A stretch of DNA of 64,000 nt from Bifidobacterium rousetti (GCF_008698235.1 NZ_PEBH01000010.1:64531-128530); one strand, 5' to 3'; counted from the stretch's first letter, positions 1 through 10,254 are shown. Notes: a model not told the origin generated them from the sequence alone. Numbers and translations: made by a program.

Positions 1-2
1 CG

Positions 3-75
3 TGGAGCTAAGGGGATTCGAACCCCTGACCCTCTCCATGCCATGGAGATGCGCTACCAGCTGCGCCATAGCCCC
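3..75 (-). tRNA. tRNA-Ala (anticodon GGC)
   Basis: Read on the minus strand this is a 73-nt cloverleaf. The 7-bp acceptor stem GGGGCTA/TAGCTCC has one G-T wobble. The anticodon stem TCTCC/GGAGA closes the loop ATGGCAT, giving anticodon GGC for Ala codon GCC. The T arm contains GGTTCGAATCC and the discriminator is A. The 3' CCA is not encoded. It is identical to the copy at 120-192. Confidence 0.97.
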
Positions 76-119
76 GTGTTGAGTTATGTGGTGAACAGGC
101 GTGATGTCCGTCTGTTTCG

Positions 120-192
120 TGGAGCTAAGGGGATTCGAACCCCTGACCCTCTCCATGCCATGGAGATGCGCTACCAGCTGCGCCATAGCCCC
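120..192 (-). tRNA. tRNA-Ala (anticodon GGC), second copy
   Basis: This is a base-for-base copy of the tRNA at 3-75, with the same GGC anticodon, acceptor stem and discriminator A. The two genes are 44 bp apart and the identity extends a few bases beyond each end, so the repeat unit is about 80 bp with a 117-bp period. They are probably co-transcribed leftwards. The window edge hides whether further copies follow. Confidence 0.97.
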
Positions 193-391
193 GTGTTCAC
201 TTGTTTGGCTCGCTTTTTGAGCCTCGTATACATTACGACGGAGTTCCGATTCCGGCAAATACGGCGTGTCGCGTGCGTGTCGTGCATGTGAACCGTGTCG
301 CGGTAATCGCATTGAACCCCTTGCGCCGCAACGGTTTTCGACCTGTCACGGTACAAGGGGTTCACTGCGGTTCCAACGTAATCGACGTCGG

Positions 392-1102
392 TCAGCGTTC
401 GCGCTCCCATTCGGGCGTGTCCGCGATGGCGGGGCCGTGGTTGTAGTCGGCGAGTCGCCAAGTGACCGATCCGTCGATCATGTCCATCGGGGTCAGGCGC
501 ACCCAGTGGGCGTTGCCCATCGAGACGAGCGTGGAGTACGTGGGGTCGATGCGGTTGATCCCGAGCAGCGTCTGCACGGTCTGGGAGATCCACGCCCCGT
601 GCGAGAACACGAACAGATCCGTGTCGCTGCCGGCTCGGGCCGACCAGTCCTCCAGCGCCTCGACGCCGCGCGTGCCCACATGCTCCTTGGGCTCGGCGCC
701 GTACTTGAGCTCGCCCCCGGTGTGGCGCATCCACGAGCGGAAGTCCTCCGGGTAGCGTTCGGCCAGTTCGGCAACGGCGTGGCCGTCCCAGTCGCCGAAG
801 CTGCGTTCTCGCACACGCGGGTCGTCATGCACCTCGATGCCGGTGGCCGCCCCGCCGAGCTCGTCGGCGAACGCCTGCGCGGTCGCGTGCGCGCGCGACA
901 GGTCGGAGCTGACGATGATCCGGTTCGCGATGGTTGGGCGCTGGTCGACGTACGTGGCCTTGAGCCACGCCGCGGTCTGCGCCGCCTGCCAACGGCCCAC
1001 GGCGTCGAGCGGGATGTCCACCTGCCCCTGCAGCTTGTGGGCCGCGTTGTAGGAGGTGCGCCCGTGGCGCACGAGGAAGATCGAGTGGACGTGGCGGCTC
1101 AT
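392..1102 (-). CDS. Histidine phosphatase family protein (phosphoglycerate mutase-like)
   Basis: This 236-residue protein has the RHG signature near its N-terminus (I-F-L-V-R-H-G-R-T, about residues 8-16), where the His is the phospho-acceptor of this superfamily. Later motifs fit too: S-S-D-L-S-R-A, an acid-loop E-R-S-F-G-D-W-D, and a second-half H in F-S-H-G-A-W. The start chosen is the ATG at 1102, which overlaps the rsfS stop by 4 nt (ATGA), implying translational coupling; the frame stays open further upstream but that part lies inside rsfS. The substrate cannot be read from sequence. The family covers broad phosphomonoesterases and cofactor-dependent mutases, and the short length favours a phosphatase. 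Confidence 0.88.
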   Translation of the reverse strand: MSRHVHSIFLVRHGRTSYNAAHKLQGQVDIPLDAVGRWQAAQTAAWLKATYVDQRPTIANRIIVSSDLSRAHATAQAFADELGGAATGIEVHDDPRVRERSFGDWDGHAVAELAERYPEDFRSWMRHTGGELKYGAEPKEHVGTRGVEALEDWSARAGSDTDLFVFSHGAWISQTVQTLLGINRIDPTYSTLVSMGNAHWVRLTPMDMIDGSVTWRLADYNHGPAIADTPEWERER

Positions 1103-1485
1103 CGTTCGGCGCTTTCTGGGTGCTCGAGCTCCAGATCGATCTGCGGGCAGTCGCGCCACAGGCGCTCGAGGCCGTAGAACTCGCGCGACTCCTCGTGCAT
1201 GACGTGGATGATGTAGTCGCCGTAGTCGAGCAGCACCCACTGGCCTTCGGTCAGGCCCTCGCGCTCGCGCGGCTGGCGGCCGCCGCACTTGACGTACAGG
1301 TCCTTCTCGATCTCCTCGGCGACGGCGAGCACCTGGCGTTCGTTGGACGCTCCGGCGATCATCATGATGTCGGTGATGCCCAACGGGCCGGTCACGTCGA
1401 AGGCGACGATGTCGGTGGCCTTGACTCGGTCGGCCGCCTGGGCGGCGATGCGGATGTCGTCGATGGATGACTGCAATGCGGGCAT
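1099..1485 (-). CDS. rsfS: Ribosomal silencing factor RsfS (Iojap family)
   Basis: The 128-residue product matches the RsfS/Iojap family along its length: K-A-T-D-I-V-A-F-D-V, the D-I-M-M-I-A-G-A-S-N-E-R-Q core, and the C-terminal W-V-L-L-D-Y-G-D-Y-I-I-H-V-M-H segment. Family members bind uL14 on the large ribosomal subunit and block subunit joining under nutrient stress. A GAGGAG ribosome binding site lies 4 nt before the ATG. It is coupled to the downstream phosphatase by a 4-nt overlap. Its leader (1486-1550) holds two perfect copies of a 15-bp word. Confidence 0.95.
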   Translation of the reverse strand: MPALQSSIDDIRIAAQAADRVKATDIVAFDVTGPLGITDIMMIAGASNERQVLAVAEEIEKDLYVKCGGRQPREREGLTEGQWVLLDYGDYIIHVMHEESREFYGLERLWRDCPQIDLELEHPESAER

Positions 1486-1508
1486 GGATCTCCTCTATGC
1501 GGTTGTAT

Positions 1509-1544
1509 GCGGTGTGTTGCGGTGATATTGCGGTGTGTTGCGGT
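1509..1544. repeat. 15-bp duplication in the rsfS leader
   Basis: GCGGTGTGTTGCGGT occurs at 1509-1523 and again at 1530-1544, a 21-bp offset, in the gap between glmU and rsfS. Further partial copies of the word GCGGT flank it. It lies upstream of the leftward rsfS start. Confidence 0.85.
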
Positions 1545-1583
1545 TGTCGTGGGATCGGCTACGGGAGGTGTCGCCTCCGGGGG

Positions 1584-2975
1584 TCAGCGCTCCCAGGCGG
1601 GCTTCCAGCCCTCCACGTTGTGCTGCGTGTTCTCGGAGTACGTCATCGTGTCGTCGGGGATGGCGTGGCGCACGACGGAACCGGCGCCGGTGGTCACGTT
1701 GTCGCCGACCTCGACCGGCGCGACGAACAGGTTGCCGGCGCCGATGTGGCATCCGGCGCCGATGTGCGTCTTGTTCTTGTGCACGCCGTCGTAGTTGGCA
1801 GTGATGGTGCCGCCGCCGATGTTCGTGTGATCGCCGAGCGTGGCGTCGCCCATGTAGCTCAGGTGCGGCACCTTGGTGCCATTGCCGATGTGCGCCTTCT
1901 TCATCTCGACGAACGCGCCGGCCTTCGACTCCTCGCCCAGCTCGTTGCCGGGGCGCAGGTAGGTCCACGGGCCGATGTTGGCGGCGCGTCCGATGTGCGA
2001 CTCCTGCACGCGGGAGCGCTCGACGGTGGCCTCGGCGTCGACGGTCGCGTCGATCAGCGTGGTGTACGGGCCGACGACGGCCTCCTCGCCGATGACGGTA
2101 TGCCCCTGAAGGAGGCAGCCGGGCAGGATCACGGCGTCACGGCCGATCTCGACGTCGTCCTCGATCCACGTGGTCTCCGGGTCGAGGATCGTCACGCCCT
2201 CGTGCATCCACGCCTCGCACACGCGGCGGTTGTGCGCCTTGGCGAGTGCGGCGAGCTGCACGCGGTCGTTGACGCCTTCGACGCTCAGCGGGTCGGGGGC
2301 GGTGAACGCGCCGACCTTGCCGGCCGAACGGGCGGTCTCCAGCGCGTCGGTCAGGTAGAACTCGCCCTGCGCGTTGTTGGACTTGAGGTCGGCGATGGCG
2401 CGGGTGAGCAGCTCGGCGTCGAACACGTACACGGACGTGTTCACCTCCTGCACCGCCAGTTCGCTGCGGTTCGCGTCCTTCTGCTCGACGATGCGCAGCA
2501 CGTTGCCGTCACGGTCGCGGATGATGCGGCCGTAGCCTGTCGGGTCGTCGAGCACGGTCGTCAGCACGGTGGCGCCGTCGCCCGAGGCGGTGTGGAATTC
2601 GACGAGCCTGCGCAGCGTCTCGGTGTCGAGCAGCGGCATGTCGGAGGCTGCGATGAGCACCGGGCCCGTCAGCGGTCCGTTTTCGGTCAGCTGCGCCATC
2701 GCGCACTGCACGGCGCGTCCGGTGCCGGGGATGTCGTCCTGATTGACGATGGTGACCGCCTCGTCGTACGAGCGGGCCGCCTCGGCGACGCGCTCGGCCT
2801 GGAAGTGCACGACCACGGCGAGCGTGGCGGGGTCGAGGGCCTTGACGGAGTCCATCACGCGGTTGAGGAAGGTGCGGCCCGCGAAGGTGTGCAGCACCTT
2901 CGGCTTGTTGGAACGCATGCGGGTGCCTTCGCCCGCGGCGAGGATGATTGCGGCGGTCAATGCCGAGGATGCCAT
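1584..2975 (-). CDS. glmU: Bifunctional GlmU: GlcNAc-1-phosphate uridyltransferase / glucosamine-1-phosphate acetyltransferase
   Basis: This protein makes UDP-GlcNAc for peptidoglycan. The N-terminal uridyltransferase domain begins with the nucleotide-binding loop L-A-A-G-E-G-T-R-M. The C-terminal third is a left-handed beta-helix with isoleucine-patch hexapeptides (I-G-x-x-A-x-I-G, I-G-N-G-T-K-V) for acetyl-CoA. At about 463 residues it has the normal family length. I chose the ATG at 2975, which starts directly before the conserved domain and has an AAGGGA-type site upstream. A GTG at 2996 in frame would add seven residues. It is followed by an independent-looking gap before rsfS. Confidence 0.95.
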   Translation of the reverse strand: MASSALTAAIILAAGEGTRMRSNKPKVLHTFAGRTFLNRVMDSVKALDPATLAVVVHFQAERVAEAARSYDEAVTIVNQDDIPGTGRAVQCAMAQLTENGPLTGPVLIAASDMPLLDTETLRRLVEFHTASGDGATVLTTVLDDPTGYGRIIRDRDGNVLRIVEQKDANRSELAVQEVNTSVYVFDAELLTRAIADLKSNNAQGEFYLTDALETARSAGKVGAFTAPDPLSVEGVNDRVQLAALAKAHNRRVCEAWMHEGVTILDPETTWIEDDVEIGRDAVILPGCLLQGHTVIGEEAVVGPYTTLIDATVDAEATVERSRVQESHIGRAANIGPWTYLRPGNELGEESKAGAFVEMKKAHIGNGTKVPHLSYMGDATLGDHTNIGGGTITANYDGVHKNKTHIGAGCHIGAGNLFVAPVEVGDNVTTGAGSVVRHAIPDDTMTYSENTQHNVEGWKPAWER

Positions 2976-3128
2976 GAGTGTGTCGTTTCCCTTCACTGGC
3001 GGTTCGATTGCTGTGTATGCGCGGGAGTCTCGCGGGGAGGCGTGCCTCGCGCATACATGACTAAAGCTAACAGCACCTATACAACGAACGGCCGACCGGG
3101 AAGACCGGTCGGCCGTTTATGCGAGGTG

Positions 3129-3199
3129 TTCCCCCACCTGGATTCGAACCAAGACAAAGGGTTCCAAAGGCCCGTGTGCTGCCATTACACCATGGGGGA
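3129..3199 (-). tRNA. tRNA-Gln (anticodon TTG)
   Basis: On the minus strand this is a 71-nt cloverleaf: acceptor TCCCCCA/TGGGGGA, D stem GTG/CAC, anticodon loop CTTTGGA with TTG at positions 34-36, T stem CTTGG/CCAGG and discriminator A. No CCA is encoded. Two positions of the anticodon stem do not pair (27-43 as C-T and 31-39 as C-A), leaving three G-C pairs. The D-loop and overall pattern fit Gln. It sits between glmU and prs in the same orientation. Confidence 0.88.
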
Positions 3200-3240
3200 G
3201 CGGCGGGCGGACCCGCCAAGTGTTCATTTATACCATAAGG

Positions 3241-4260
3241 TCAGGCGAACAGGAAACCCTGACCGTGGTGTTCGGGGTACGTCTCGAACAGTTCGGCGAC
3301 GGAGCCGTCCTCGAACACGGCGCGGATGGCGCTCGCCAGCAGCGGGGCGATGGACAGGACGGTCAGGCCGTCCCAGCGCTTCTCCTCCGGGATCGGCACG
3401 GTGTCGGTGAGCACCACCTCGCGCGCGCCGCAGCCCTTGAGCCGTTCGACGGCCGGGCCGGAGAGCACGCCATGGGTGGCGACGACGGTGACGGACTTGG
3501 CGCCGGCGTCCTTGAGCACGTTGCACGCGCCCACGATGGTGCCGGCGGTGTCGATGAGGTCGTCGACGAGCACGCAGTCCTTGCCCTTGACGTCGCCGAC
3601 GACGCGGTTGGAGACCGCTTGGTTCGGGCGGGTGATGTCGCGCGTCTTGTGGACGAAGGCGAGCGGGCCGCCGCCGAGGCGCTGCGCCCACTGCTCGGCC
3701 ACGCGGATGCGGCCGGCGTCGGGGGAGACGACGGCGACGTTGTCGAGGTGGCCCTCGAAACGGTCGCGGATGTAGTCGACGAGCACCGGCATGGCGATGA
3801 GGTGGTCGACCGGGCCGTCGAAGAAGCCCTGCGACTGCGCGGCGTGCAGGTCGACCGACATGATGCGGTCGGCGCCGGCGGTCTTGAGCAGGTCGAAGAC
3901 GAGGCGGCAGGAGATGGGCTCGCGGCCGCGGTGCTTCTTGTCCTGACGGGAGTAGCCCAGCATCGGGCACACGGCGGTGATGGAGCGTGCGGAGGCGCGC
4001 TTCAGGGCGTCGATCATGATGAGCTGTTCCATGATTGCCTTGTTGATCGGCTTGTAGTGGCTCTGCAGCACGAACACGTCGGCGCCGCGCACCGACTCGG
4101 TGTAACGCACGTACATCTCACCGTTGGCGAAGTCATAGGCGGTGGTCTCCAGCAGGTCGATGCCGAGCTGTTCGGCGACGTCCTGCGCGAGTTTCGGATG
4201 AACCCTTCCCGTAACGAGTATCAGGTTCTTGTCGGGCTTCCCTTCGAGGATTGCGCTCAC
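3241..4260 (-). CDS. prs: Ribose-phosphate pyrophosphokinase (PRPP synthetase)
   Basis: This enzyme transfers pyrophosphate from ATP to ribose-5-phosphate to give PRPP for nucleotide, histidine and NAD synthesis. The PRPP-binding signature V-L-V-D-D-L-I-D-T-A-G-T lies at about residues 231-242. The D-L-H-A-A-Q-S-Q-G-F-F-D segment is at about 137-148, and the flexible-loop K-T-R-D follows at about 205. I chose the GTG at 4260 because GGGAGA lies just before it. A TTG four codons upstream (4272) is possible. PRPP made here feeds guaA-linked purine synthesis and the pyrE step encoded at 48789-49490. Confidence 0.95.
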   Translation of the reverse strand: MSAILEGKPDKNLILVTGRVHPKLAQDVAEQLGIDLLETTAYDFANGEMYVRYTESVRGADVFVLQSHYKPINKAIMEQLIMIDALKRASARSITAVCPMLGYSRQDKKHRGREPISCRLVFDLLKTAGADRIMSVDLHAAQSQGFFDGPVDHLIAMPVLVDYIRDRFEGHLDNVAVVSPDAGRIRVAEQWAQRLGGGPLAFVHKTRDITRPNQAVSNRVVGDVKGKDCVLVDDLIDTAGTIVGACNVLKDAGAKSVTVVATHGVLSGPAVERLKGCGAREVVLTDTVPIPEEKRWDGLTVLSIAPLLASAIRAVFEDGSVAELFETYPEHHGQGFLFA

Positions 4261-4363
4261 CGTATCTCCCAAACGTCATTTGAAGTTTTCGCTTGCGTCA
4301 CACCAGTGTAGTGGTTCGCGCCGACCGTGCCGCGCGCCGCTCGTCCGAAGTTCTTCCATGTAG

Positions 4364-4399
4364 AAAAAGGAGCGTCGCCCGCAACGGACGATGCTCCTT
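4364..4399 (-). terminator. Terminator of guaA (possibly bidirectional)
   Basis: An 11-bp stem, AAGGAGCGTCG at 4367-4377 pairing with CGATGCTCCTT at 4389-4399 with one G-T pair, begins 7 bp beyond the guaA stop. It is followed on the minus strand by a T run (AAAAA at 4364-4368 on the plus strand). A run of T on the other side suggests it also works rightward. Confidence 0.85.
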
Positions 4400-4405
4400 A
4401 TTTTT

Positions 4406-5968
<1,563 letters not shown>

Positions 5969-6281
5969 GGAAATTCCCCTAACGTTTATCGGGATGTAAC
6001 TTGGGTGGTGTCATATTGATTATCCCCAGCGAGCCAGACAAGGGGTAAAAGGCGTAGTTTCTGTGCGAAAAACGAACAAACAACGTGCACGCGTCTTACC
6101 AACACGCCGATAGTGAACATGGCGAATCGAACGTCGCCTTTCGTTGCAAAATGGCGGATTGCCGCGGTATTCCAACGTTTTCATTGCATGGCCGCGTCAA
6201 ACGTATGCGCACAATCGATCGGCTAATTCACACAAAACCAGCAATTTTCGCAACATTTTCGAACACACCCGCAAGAAATCG

Positions 6282-6309
6282 TTCAAAAGTCGCGTTGTCC
6301 TCGTAACAT
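6282..6309 (+). promoter_or_regulatory. Candidate xfp promoter
   Basis: TTCAAA at 6282-6287 and TAACAT at 6304-6309 are separated by 16 bp. A start near 6316 would give a leader of about 100 nt whose first structured elements are the hairpins at 6325-6352. The -35 box is only a partial match to consensus. Confidence 0.5.
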
Positions 6310-6324
6310 GACTGGTGATTGGAA

Positions 6325-6352
6325 GCGGGAAACCGCGTAACCGCAAGGTTAT
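6325..6352 (+). promoter_or_regulatory. Twin GNRA-tetraloop hairpins in the xfp leader
   Basis: GCGG-GAAA-CCGC (6325-6336) is followed at once by GTAACC-GCAA-GGTTAT (6337-6352). Both loops are GNRA tetraloops. They lie at the predicted 5' end of the mRNA of a gene that must be very highly expressed. A role in mRNA stability is an inference. Confidence 0.65.
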
Positions 6353-6400
6353 GGAGGTCTCGCGACCGAAACAGAAATAATCAATCGCACGATTACGTGC

Positions 6401-6416
6401 AGGAGTACAGGAGTAC
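6401..6416 (+). promoter_or_regulatory. Tandemly duplicated ribosome binding site of xfp
   Basis: AGGAGTAC is repeated exactly twice (6401-6408 and 6409-6416). The second AGGAG is 5 nt from the ATG at 6419 and fixes the start. The first is 13 nt away and is probably redundant or a standby site. Confidence 0.85.
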
Positions 6417-6418
6417 AC

Positions 6419-8896
6419 ATGACGAGTCCTGTTATTGGCACCCCTTGGAAGAAGCTCAACGCTCCGGTTTCCGAGGAAGCCCTCGAAGGCGTTGACAAGT
6501 ACTGGCGCGCCGCCAACTACCTCTCCATCGGCCAGATCTACCTGCGTAGCAACCCGCTGATGAAGGAGCCCTTCACCCGCGAGGACGTCAAGCACCGTCT
6601 GGTCGGCCACTGGGGCACCACCCCGGGCCTGAACTTCCTGATCGGCCACATCAACCGCTTCATCGCCGACCACGGCCAGAACACCGTGATCATCATGGGC
6701 CCGGGCCACGGCGGCCCGGCCGGCACCTCGCAGTCCTACCTGGACGGCACCTACACCGAGACCTTCCCGAAGATCACCAAGGACGAGGCCGGTCTGCAGA
6801 AGTTCTTCCGCCAGTTCTCCTACCCGGGCGGCATCCCGTCCCACTTCGCTCCGGAGACCCCGGGCTCCATCCACGAGGGTGGCGAGCTGGGTTACGCCCT
6901 GTCCCACGCCTACGGCGCCATCATGGACAACCCGAGCCTGTTCGTCCCGGCCATCGTCGGCGACGGTGAGGCCGAGACCGGCCCGCTGGCCACCGGTTGG
7001 CAGTCCAACAAGCTCGTGAACCCGCGCACCGACGGTATCGTGCTGCCGATCCTGCACCTCAACGGCTACAAGATCGCCAACCCGACCATCCTGTCCCGCA
7101 TCTCCGACGAGGAGCTCCACGAGTTCTTCCACGGCATGGGCTACGAGCCGTACGAGTTCGTCGCCGGCTTCGACGATGAGGACCACATGTCCATCCACCG
7201 CCGCTTCGCCGAGCTGTGGGAGACCATCTGGGACGAGATCTGCGACATCAAGGCGACCGCCCAGACCGACAACGTGCACCGTCCGTTCTACCCGATGCTG
7301 ATCTTCCGCACCCCGAAGGGCTGGACCTGCCCGAAGTACATCGACGGCAAGAAGACCGAGGGCTCCTGGCGTTCCCACCAGGTGCCGCTGGCCTCCGCCC
7401 GCGACACCGAGGCCCACTTCGAGGTCCTCAAGAACTGGCTCGAGTCCTACAAGCCGGAGGAGCTGTTCGACGAGAACGGCGCCGTCAAGGAGGACGTCCT
7501 GTCCTTCATGCCGAAGGGCGAGCTGCGTATCGGTGCCAACCCGAACGCCAACGGTGGTGTCATCCGCGACGACCTGAAGCTCCCGAACATCGAGGACTAC
7601 GCCGTCAAGGAAGTCGAGAAGTACGGCCACGGCTGGGGCCAGCTCGAGGCCACCCGTCGTCTGGGCGTCTACACCCGCGACATCATCAAGAACAACCCGC
7701 ACGACTTCCGCATCTTCGGACCGGATGAGACCGCCTCCAACCGTCTGCAGGCCTCCTACGAGGTCACCAACAAGCAGTGGGACGCCGGCTACATCTCCGA
7801 CGAGGTCGACGAGCACATGCACGTCTCCGGCCAGGTCGTCGAGCAGCTGTCCGAGCACCAGATGGAAGGCTTCCTCGAGGGCTACCTGCTGACCGGTCGT
7901 CACGGCATCTGGAGCTCCTACGAGTCCTTCGTCCACGTGATCGACTCCATGCTCAACCAGCACGCCAAGTGGCTCGAGGCCACCGTTCGTGAGATCCCGT
8001 GGCGCAAGCCGATCGCGTCCATGAACCTGCTGGTCTCCTCCCACGTCTGGCGTCAGGACCACAACGGCTTCTCGCACCAGGACCCGGGTGTCACCTCCCT
8101 GCTGCTGAACAAGTGCTTCCACAACGACCACGTCATCGGCATCTACTTCGCGACCGACGCGAACATGCTGCTGGCCATCGCCGAGAAGTGCTACAAGTCC
8201 ACCAACAAGATCAACGCCATCATCGCCGGCAAGCAGCCGGCCGCCACTTGGCTGTCCCTCGACGAGGCTCGCGCCGAGCTCGAGAAGGGTGCCGCCGCTT
8301 GGGATTGGGCCTCCACCGCGAAGTCCAACGATGAGGCCGAGATCGTGCTTGCCGCCGCCGGCGATGTCCCGACCCAGGAGATCATGGCCGCCTCCGACAA
8401 GCTCAAGGAGCTGGGCATCAAGTTCAAGGTCGTCAACGTGGTTGATCTGCTCGCTCTGCAGTCCGCCAAGGAGAACGACGAGGCCCTGTCCGACGAGGAG
8501 TTCGCCGACATCTTCACCGCCGACAAGCCGGTCCTGTTCGCGTACCACTCCTACGCTCACGACGTGCGCGGCCTGATCTACGATCGCCCGAACCACGACA
8601 ACTTCAACGTCCACGGCTACGAGGAGGAGGGCTCCACCACCACCCCGTACGACATGGTTCGCGTGAACGAGATCGACCGTTACGAGCTGACCGCCGAGGC
8701 TCTGCGCATGATCGACGCCGACAAGTACGCCGCCAAGATCGACGAGCTCGAGAAGTTCCGTGACGAGGCCTTCCAGTTCGCCGTCGACCACGGCTACGAT
8801 CACCCGGACTACACCGACTGGGTGTACTCCGGCCTGAACACCTCCGAGAAGGGCGCCGTCACCGCCACCGCCGCGACCGCCGGCGACAACGAGTGA
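6419..8896 (+). CDS. xfp: Xylulose-5-phosphate/fructose-6-phosphate phosphoketolase
   Basis: This thiamine-diphosphate enzyme cleaves xylulose-5-phosphate or fructose-6-phosphate with phosphate to give acetyl phosphate. It is the defining reaction of the bifidobacterial fructose-6-phosphate shunt. The 825-residue length is typical. The ThDP/metal motif G-D-G-E-A-E-T-G-P lies at 181-189, and G-H-W-G-T carries His64 and the conserved glycine turn of the active site. Codon usage is strongly biased to C-ending codons, as expected for a very highly expressed gene. It stands alone, with its own structured leader and a strong terminator, so it is probably monocistronic. Confidence 0.98.
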   Translation: MTSPVIGTPWKKLNAPVSEEALEGVDKYWRAANYLSIGQIYLRSNPLMKEPFTREDVKHRLVGHWGTTPGLNFLIGHINRFIADHGQNTVIIMGPGHGGPAGTSQSYLDGTYTETFPKITKDEAGLQKFFRQFSYPGGIPSHFAPETPGSIHEGGELGYALSHAYGAIMDNPSLFVPAIVGDGEAETGPLATGWQSNKLVNPRTDGIVLPILHLNGYKIANPTILSRISDEELHEFFHGMGYEPYEFVAGFDDEDHMSIHRRFAELWETIWDEICDIKATAQTDNVHRPFYPMLIFRTPKGWTCPKYIDGKKTEGSWRSHQVPLASARDTEAHFEVLKNWLESYKPEELFDENGAVKEDVLSFMPKGELRIGANPNANGGVIRDDLKLPNIEDYAVKEVEKYGHGWGQLEATRRLGVYTRDIIKNNPHDFRIFGPDETASNRLQASYEVTNKQWDAGYISDEVDEHMHVSGQVVEQLSEHQMEGFLEGYLLTGRHGIWSSYESFVHVIDSMLNQHAKWLEATVREIPWRKPIASMNLLVSSHVWRQDHNGFSHQDPGVTSLLLNKCFHNDHVIGIYFATDANMLLAIAEKCYKSTNKINAIIAGKQPAATWLSLDEARAELEKGAAAWDWASTAKSNDEAEIVLAAAGDVPTQEIMAASDKLKELGIKFKVVNVVDLLALQSAKENDEALSDEEFADIFTADKPVLFAYHSYAHDVRGLIYDRPNHDNFNVHGYEEEGSTTTPYDMVRVNEIDRYELTAEALRMIDADKYAAKIDELEKFRDEAFQFAVDHGYDHPDYTDWVYSGLNTSEKGAVTATAATAGDNE

Positions 8897-8929
8897 GTCT
8901 GACTCCATCTCGTTAGGGTCCTAACGGTT

Positions 8930-8962
8930 AAGGGGCTTGGGGATTCTCCCCAAGCCCCTTTT
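8930..8962 (+). terminator. Terminator of xfp
   Basis: AAGGGGCTTGGGG (8930-8942) pairs perfectly with CCCCAAGCCCCTT (8948-8960) around a 5-nt loop, with T residues at the end. It begins about 34 bp after the xfp stop. A 12-bp direct duplication (TTCGTATGCCGA/G) follows at 8961-8984. Confidence 0.93.
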
Positions 8963-9055
8963 CGTATGCCGATTCGTATGCCGGTAGAATCCTGATCTCC
9001 TCCGAGTCGTAGCCCGTAGAATCTGGCAGCCTCTGCAAGGGGAGCCGAGAAAACA

Positions 9056-9091
9056 AATGGTCTTGGCAGAACACAGTCTGCCAAGACCATT
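9056..9091 (-). terminator. Terminator of the Ser/Gly/Thr-rich membrane protein gene
   Basis: AATGGTCTTGGCAGA (9056-9070) pairs with TCTGCCAAGACCATT (9077-9091) around a 6-nt loop. On the minus strand it is followed by TTGTTTTC. It lies 20 bp beyond the stop at 9112. Confidence 0.85.
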
Positions 9092-9111
9092 ATTGATGAG
9101 AACCGGATCGG

Positions 9112-10254
9112 TCAGTTGGTCGAGCCGGAACCAGTGGAGGCGCCGCCCGAGGTGCCGGAGCCGGTCGAACCGGACGTCGAGCCCGTGCCGGAACCGGACT
9201 GGGAACCCGAGGACTCGGAACCGGTGGAACCCGACGACGAACCGGTCGAGCCGGACGTCGAACCGCCGGTCGATCCCATGCCAGTGCCGGTCGAACCGGA
9301 GCCGGTGGAACCCGAGCCGGTCGAACCGGATTCCGAACCATTGGAATCGGTCGAGCCGGAGGATTCGGAACCGGACCCCGAACCGGATTCGGTGCCGCTC
9401 GTGCCGTCGGTGGAGCCGGTGGAATCGGAGGATCCGGAATCGGTCGTGGACTCGGAATCGGTGCCGTCCGACGTGGAACCGGAGTCCTTGCCCGAGTGAT
9501 CCTGCGGCTGCGAGGGCGCGTTCGGCGTGGTGTCCGAATCGTTGTCGGTGCCGTTGTTTGTCGTGGTCTGCGAGGTGGTCGGGCTCACCACGTCGCGCAC
9601 GATCGTGTCGGTGCCGTTGCCGTTCGTGAACAGCATCACCAGACCGGCGGCGAACGCCACGCCGATCAGGCCGGAGACGACGGACACGATGATCGCCATG
9701 CGCTTCGGATCGATGCGGCGCTTGCGGCCGCGTCGGATCTCCTCGAGCGTGTAGGTGCTCGTCTTCGTGGCGGGCAGGCCGCGACGATCCGCGGTCGGCA
9801 CGTTCGAGCTGACCGCGCGGGGCGTGCGGGTGGATGCGCCGGACACGCCAGCCACCCCCGCCGCATCCGCGATGACGCGTGTCGCATCGGACGGTTCGGC
9901 GGCATCGTCGTTCGGCGCCTCGTCGGACGATGGCGAGGAGGCCGACGGTTTCGCCGCGTCGGCATCGCCACCTGCGGCGGCGTCGGAGGCGGCGGCGGAG
10001 TCGGAATCCGGTGTATCCCCGCCGTCGGCCGAGTCGGACGATCCCGGGGTGATCGACTGGAGTTTCTCGCCCGAGGCGTCGAGCACGTTCTTGTAGATGT
10101 TCGCGGCGACGGTCGAGATGATGTAACTGGCGGCGGCACCGATCACCGAGCCGGCGACGCCGATTTTCGCCGATAACAGGAATGACGTGACCGCCGCGAG
10201 CGACCCCGCGACGATCTGTGAGACGGAAAGACCTTTGATAAACTTCATCACCAT
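9112..10254 (-). CDS. Membrane protein with a long Ser/Gly/Thr-rich C-terminal tail
   Basis: I do not recognise a named family. The 380-residue protein has a hydrophobic, Gly/Ala-rich N-terminus (about residues 10-55) and an acidic Ser/Ala/Asp linker to about 120. A basic patch (R-R-G-R-K-R-R) comes before a second membrane segment at about 190-215. The last 140 residues consist almost only of Ser, Gly, Thr and Asp in imperfect G-S-T-G-S-G and S-G-S-T repeats. The layout suggests a cytoplasmic or membrane N-terminus with an extended extracellular low-complexity stalk. No sortase motif or catalytic residue is visible. Two starts six bases apart (10254 and 10248) are equally possible, and neither has a good ribosome binding site. 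Confidence 0.8.
   Translation of the reverse strand: MVMKFIKGLSVSQIVAGSLAAVTSFLLSAKIGVAGSVIGAAASYIISTVAANIYKNVLDASGEKLQSITPGSSDSADGGDTPDSDSAAASDAAAGGDADAAKPSASSPSSDEAPNDDAAEPSDATRVIADAAGVAGVSGASTRTPRAVSSNVPTADRRGLPATKTSTYTLEEIRRGRKRRIDPKRMAIIVSVVSGLIGVAFAAGLVMLFTNGNGTDTIVRDVVSPTTSQTTTNNGTDNDSDTTPNAPSQPQDHSGKDSGSTSDGTDSESTTDSGSSDSTGSTDGTSGTESGSGSGSESSGSTDSNGSESGSTGSGSTGSGSTGTGMGSTGGSTSGSTGSSSGSTGSESSGSQSGSGTGSTSGSTGSGTSGGASTGSGSTN

Larger units (their letters stand above)
5969..6418. promoter_or_regulatory. Divergent guaA / xfp control region
   Basis: No convincing gene lies in these 450 bp. The right half is relatively AT-rich for this genome and carries the xfp promoter, two tetraloop hairpins and a duplicated ribosome binding site (listed separately). 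The left half must contain the guaA promoter, but I cannot pick one set of boxes with confidence. Confidence 0.6.

Noticed and set aside
43..291. Protein gene over the tRNA pair
   Set aside because: The frame is read through two tRNA genes on the opposite strand, has an internal repeat only because the tRNAs are duplicated, and has no ribosome binding site.
1467..3410. Long plus-strand open frame of 647 codons
   Set aside because: It is the antisense shadow of glmU and crosses a tRNA gene. High-GC genes here commonly leave long open antisense frames; glmU has full family motifs.
6197..8908. Minus-strand open frame of 903 codons
   Set aside because: It lies exactly opposite xfp, and the protein has shadow-type composition with no motifs.
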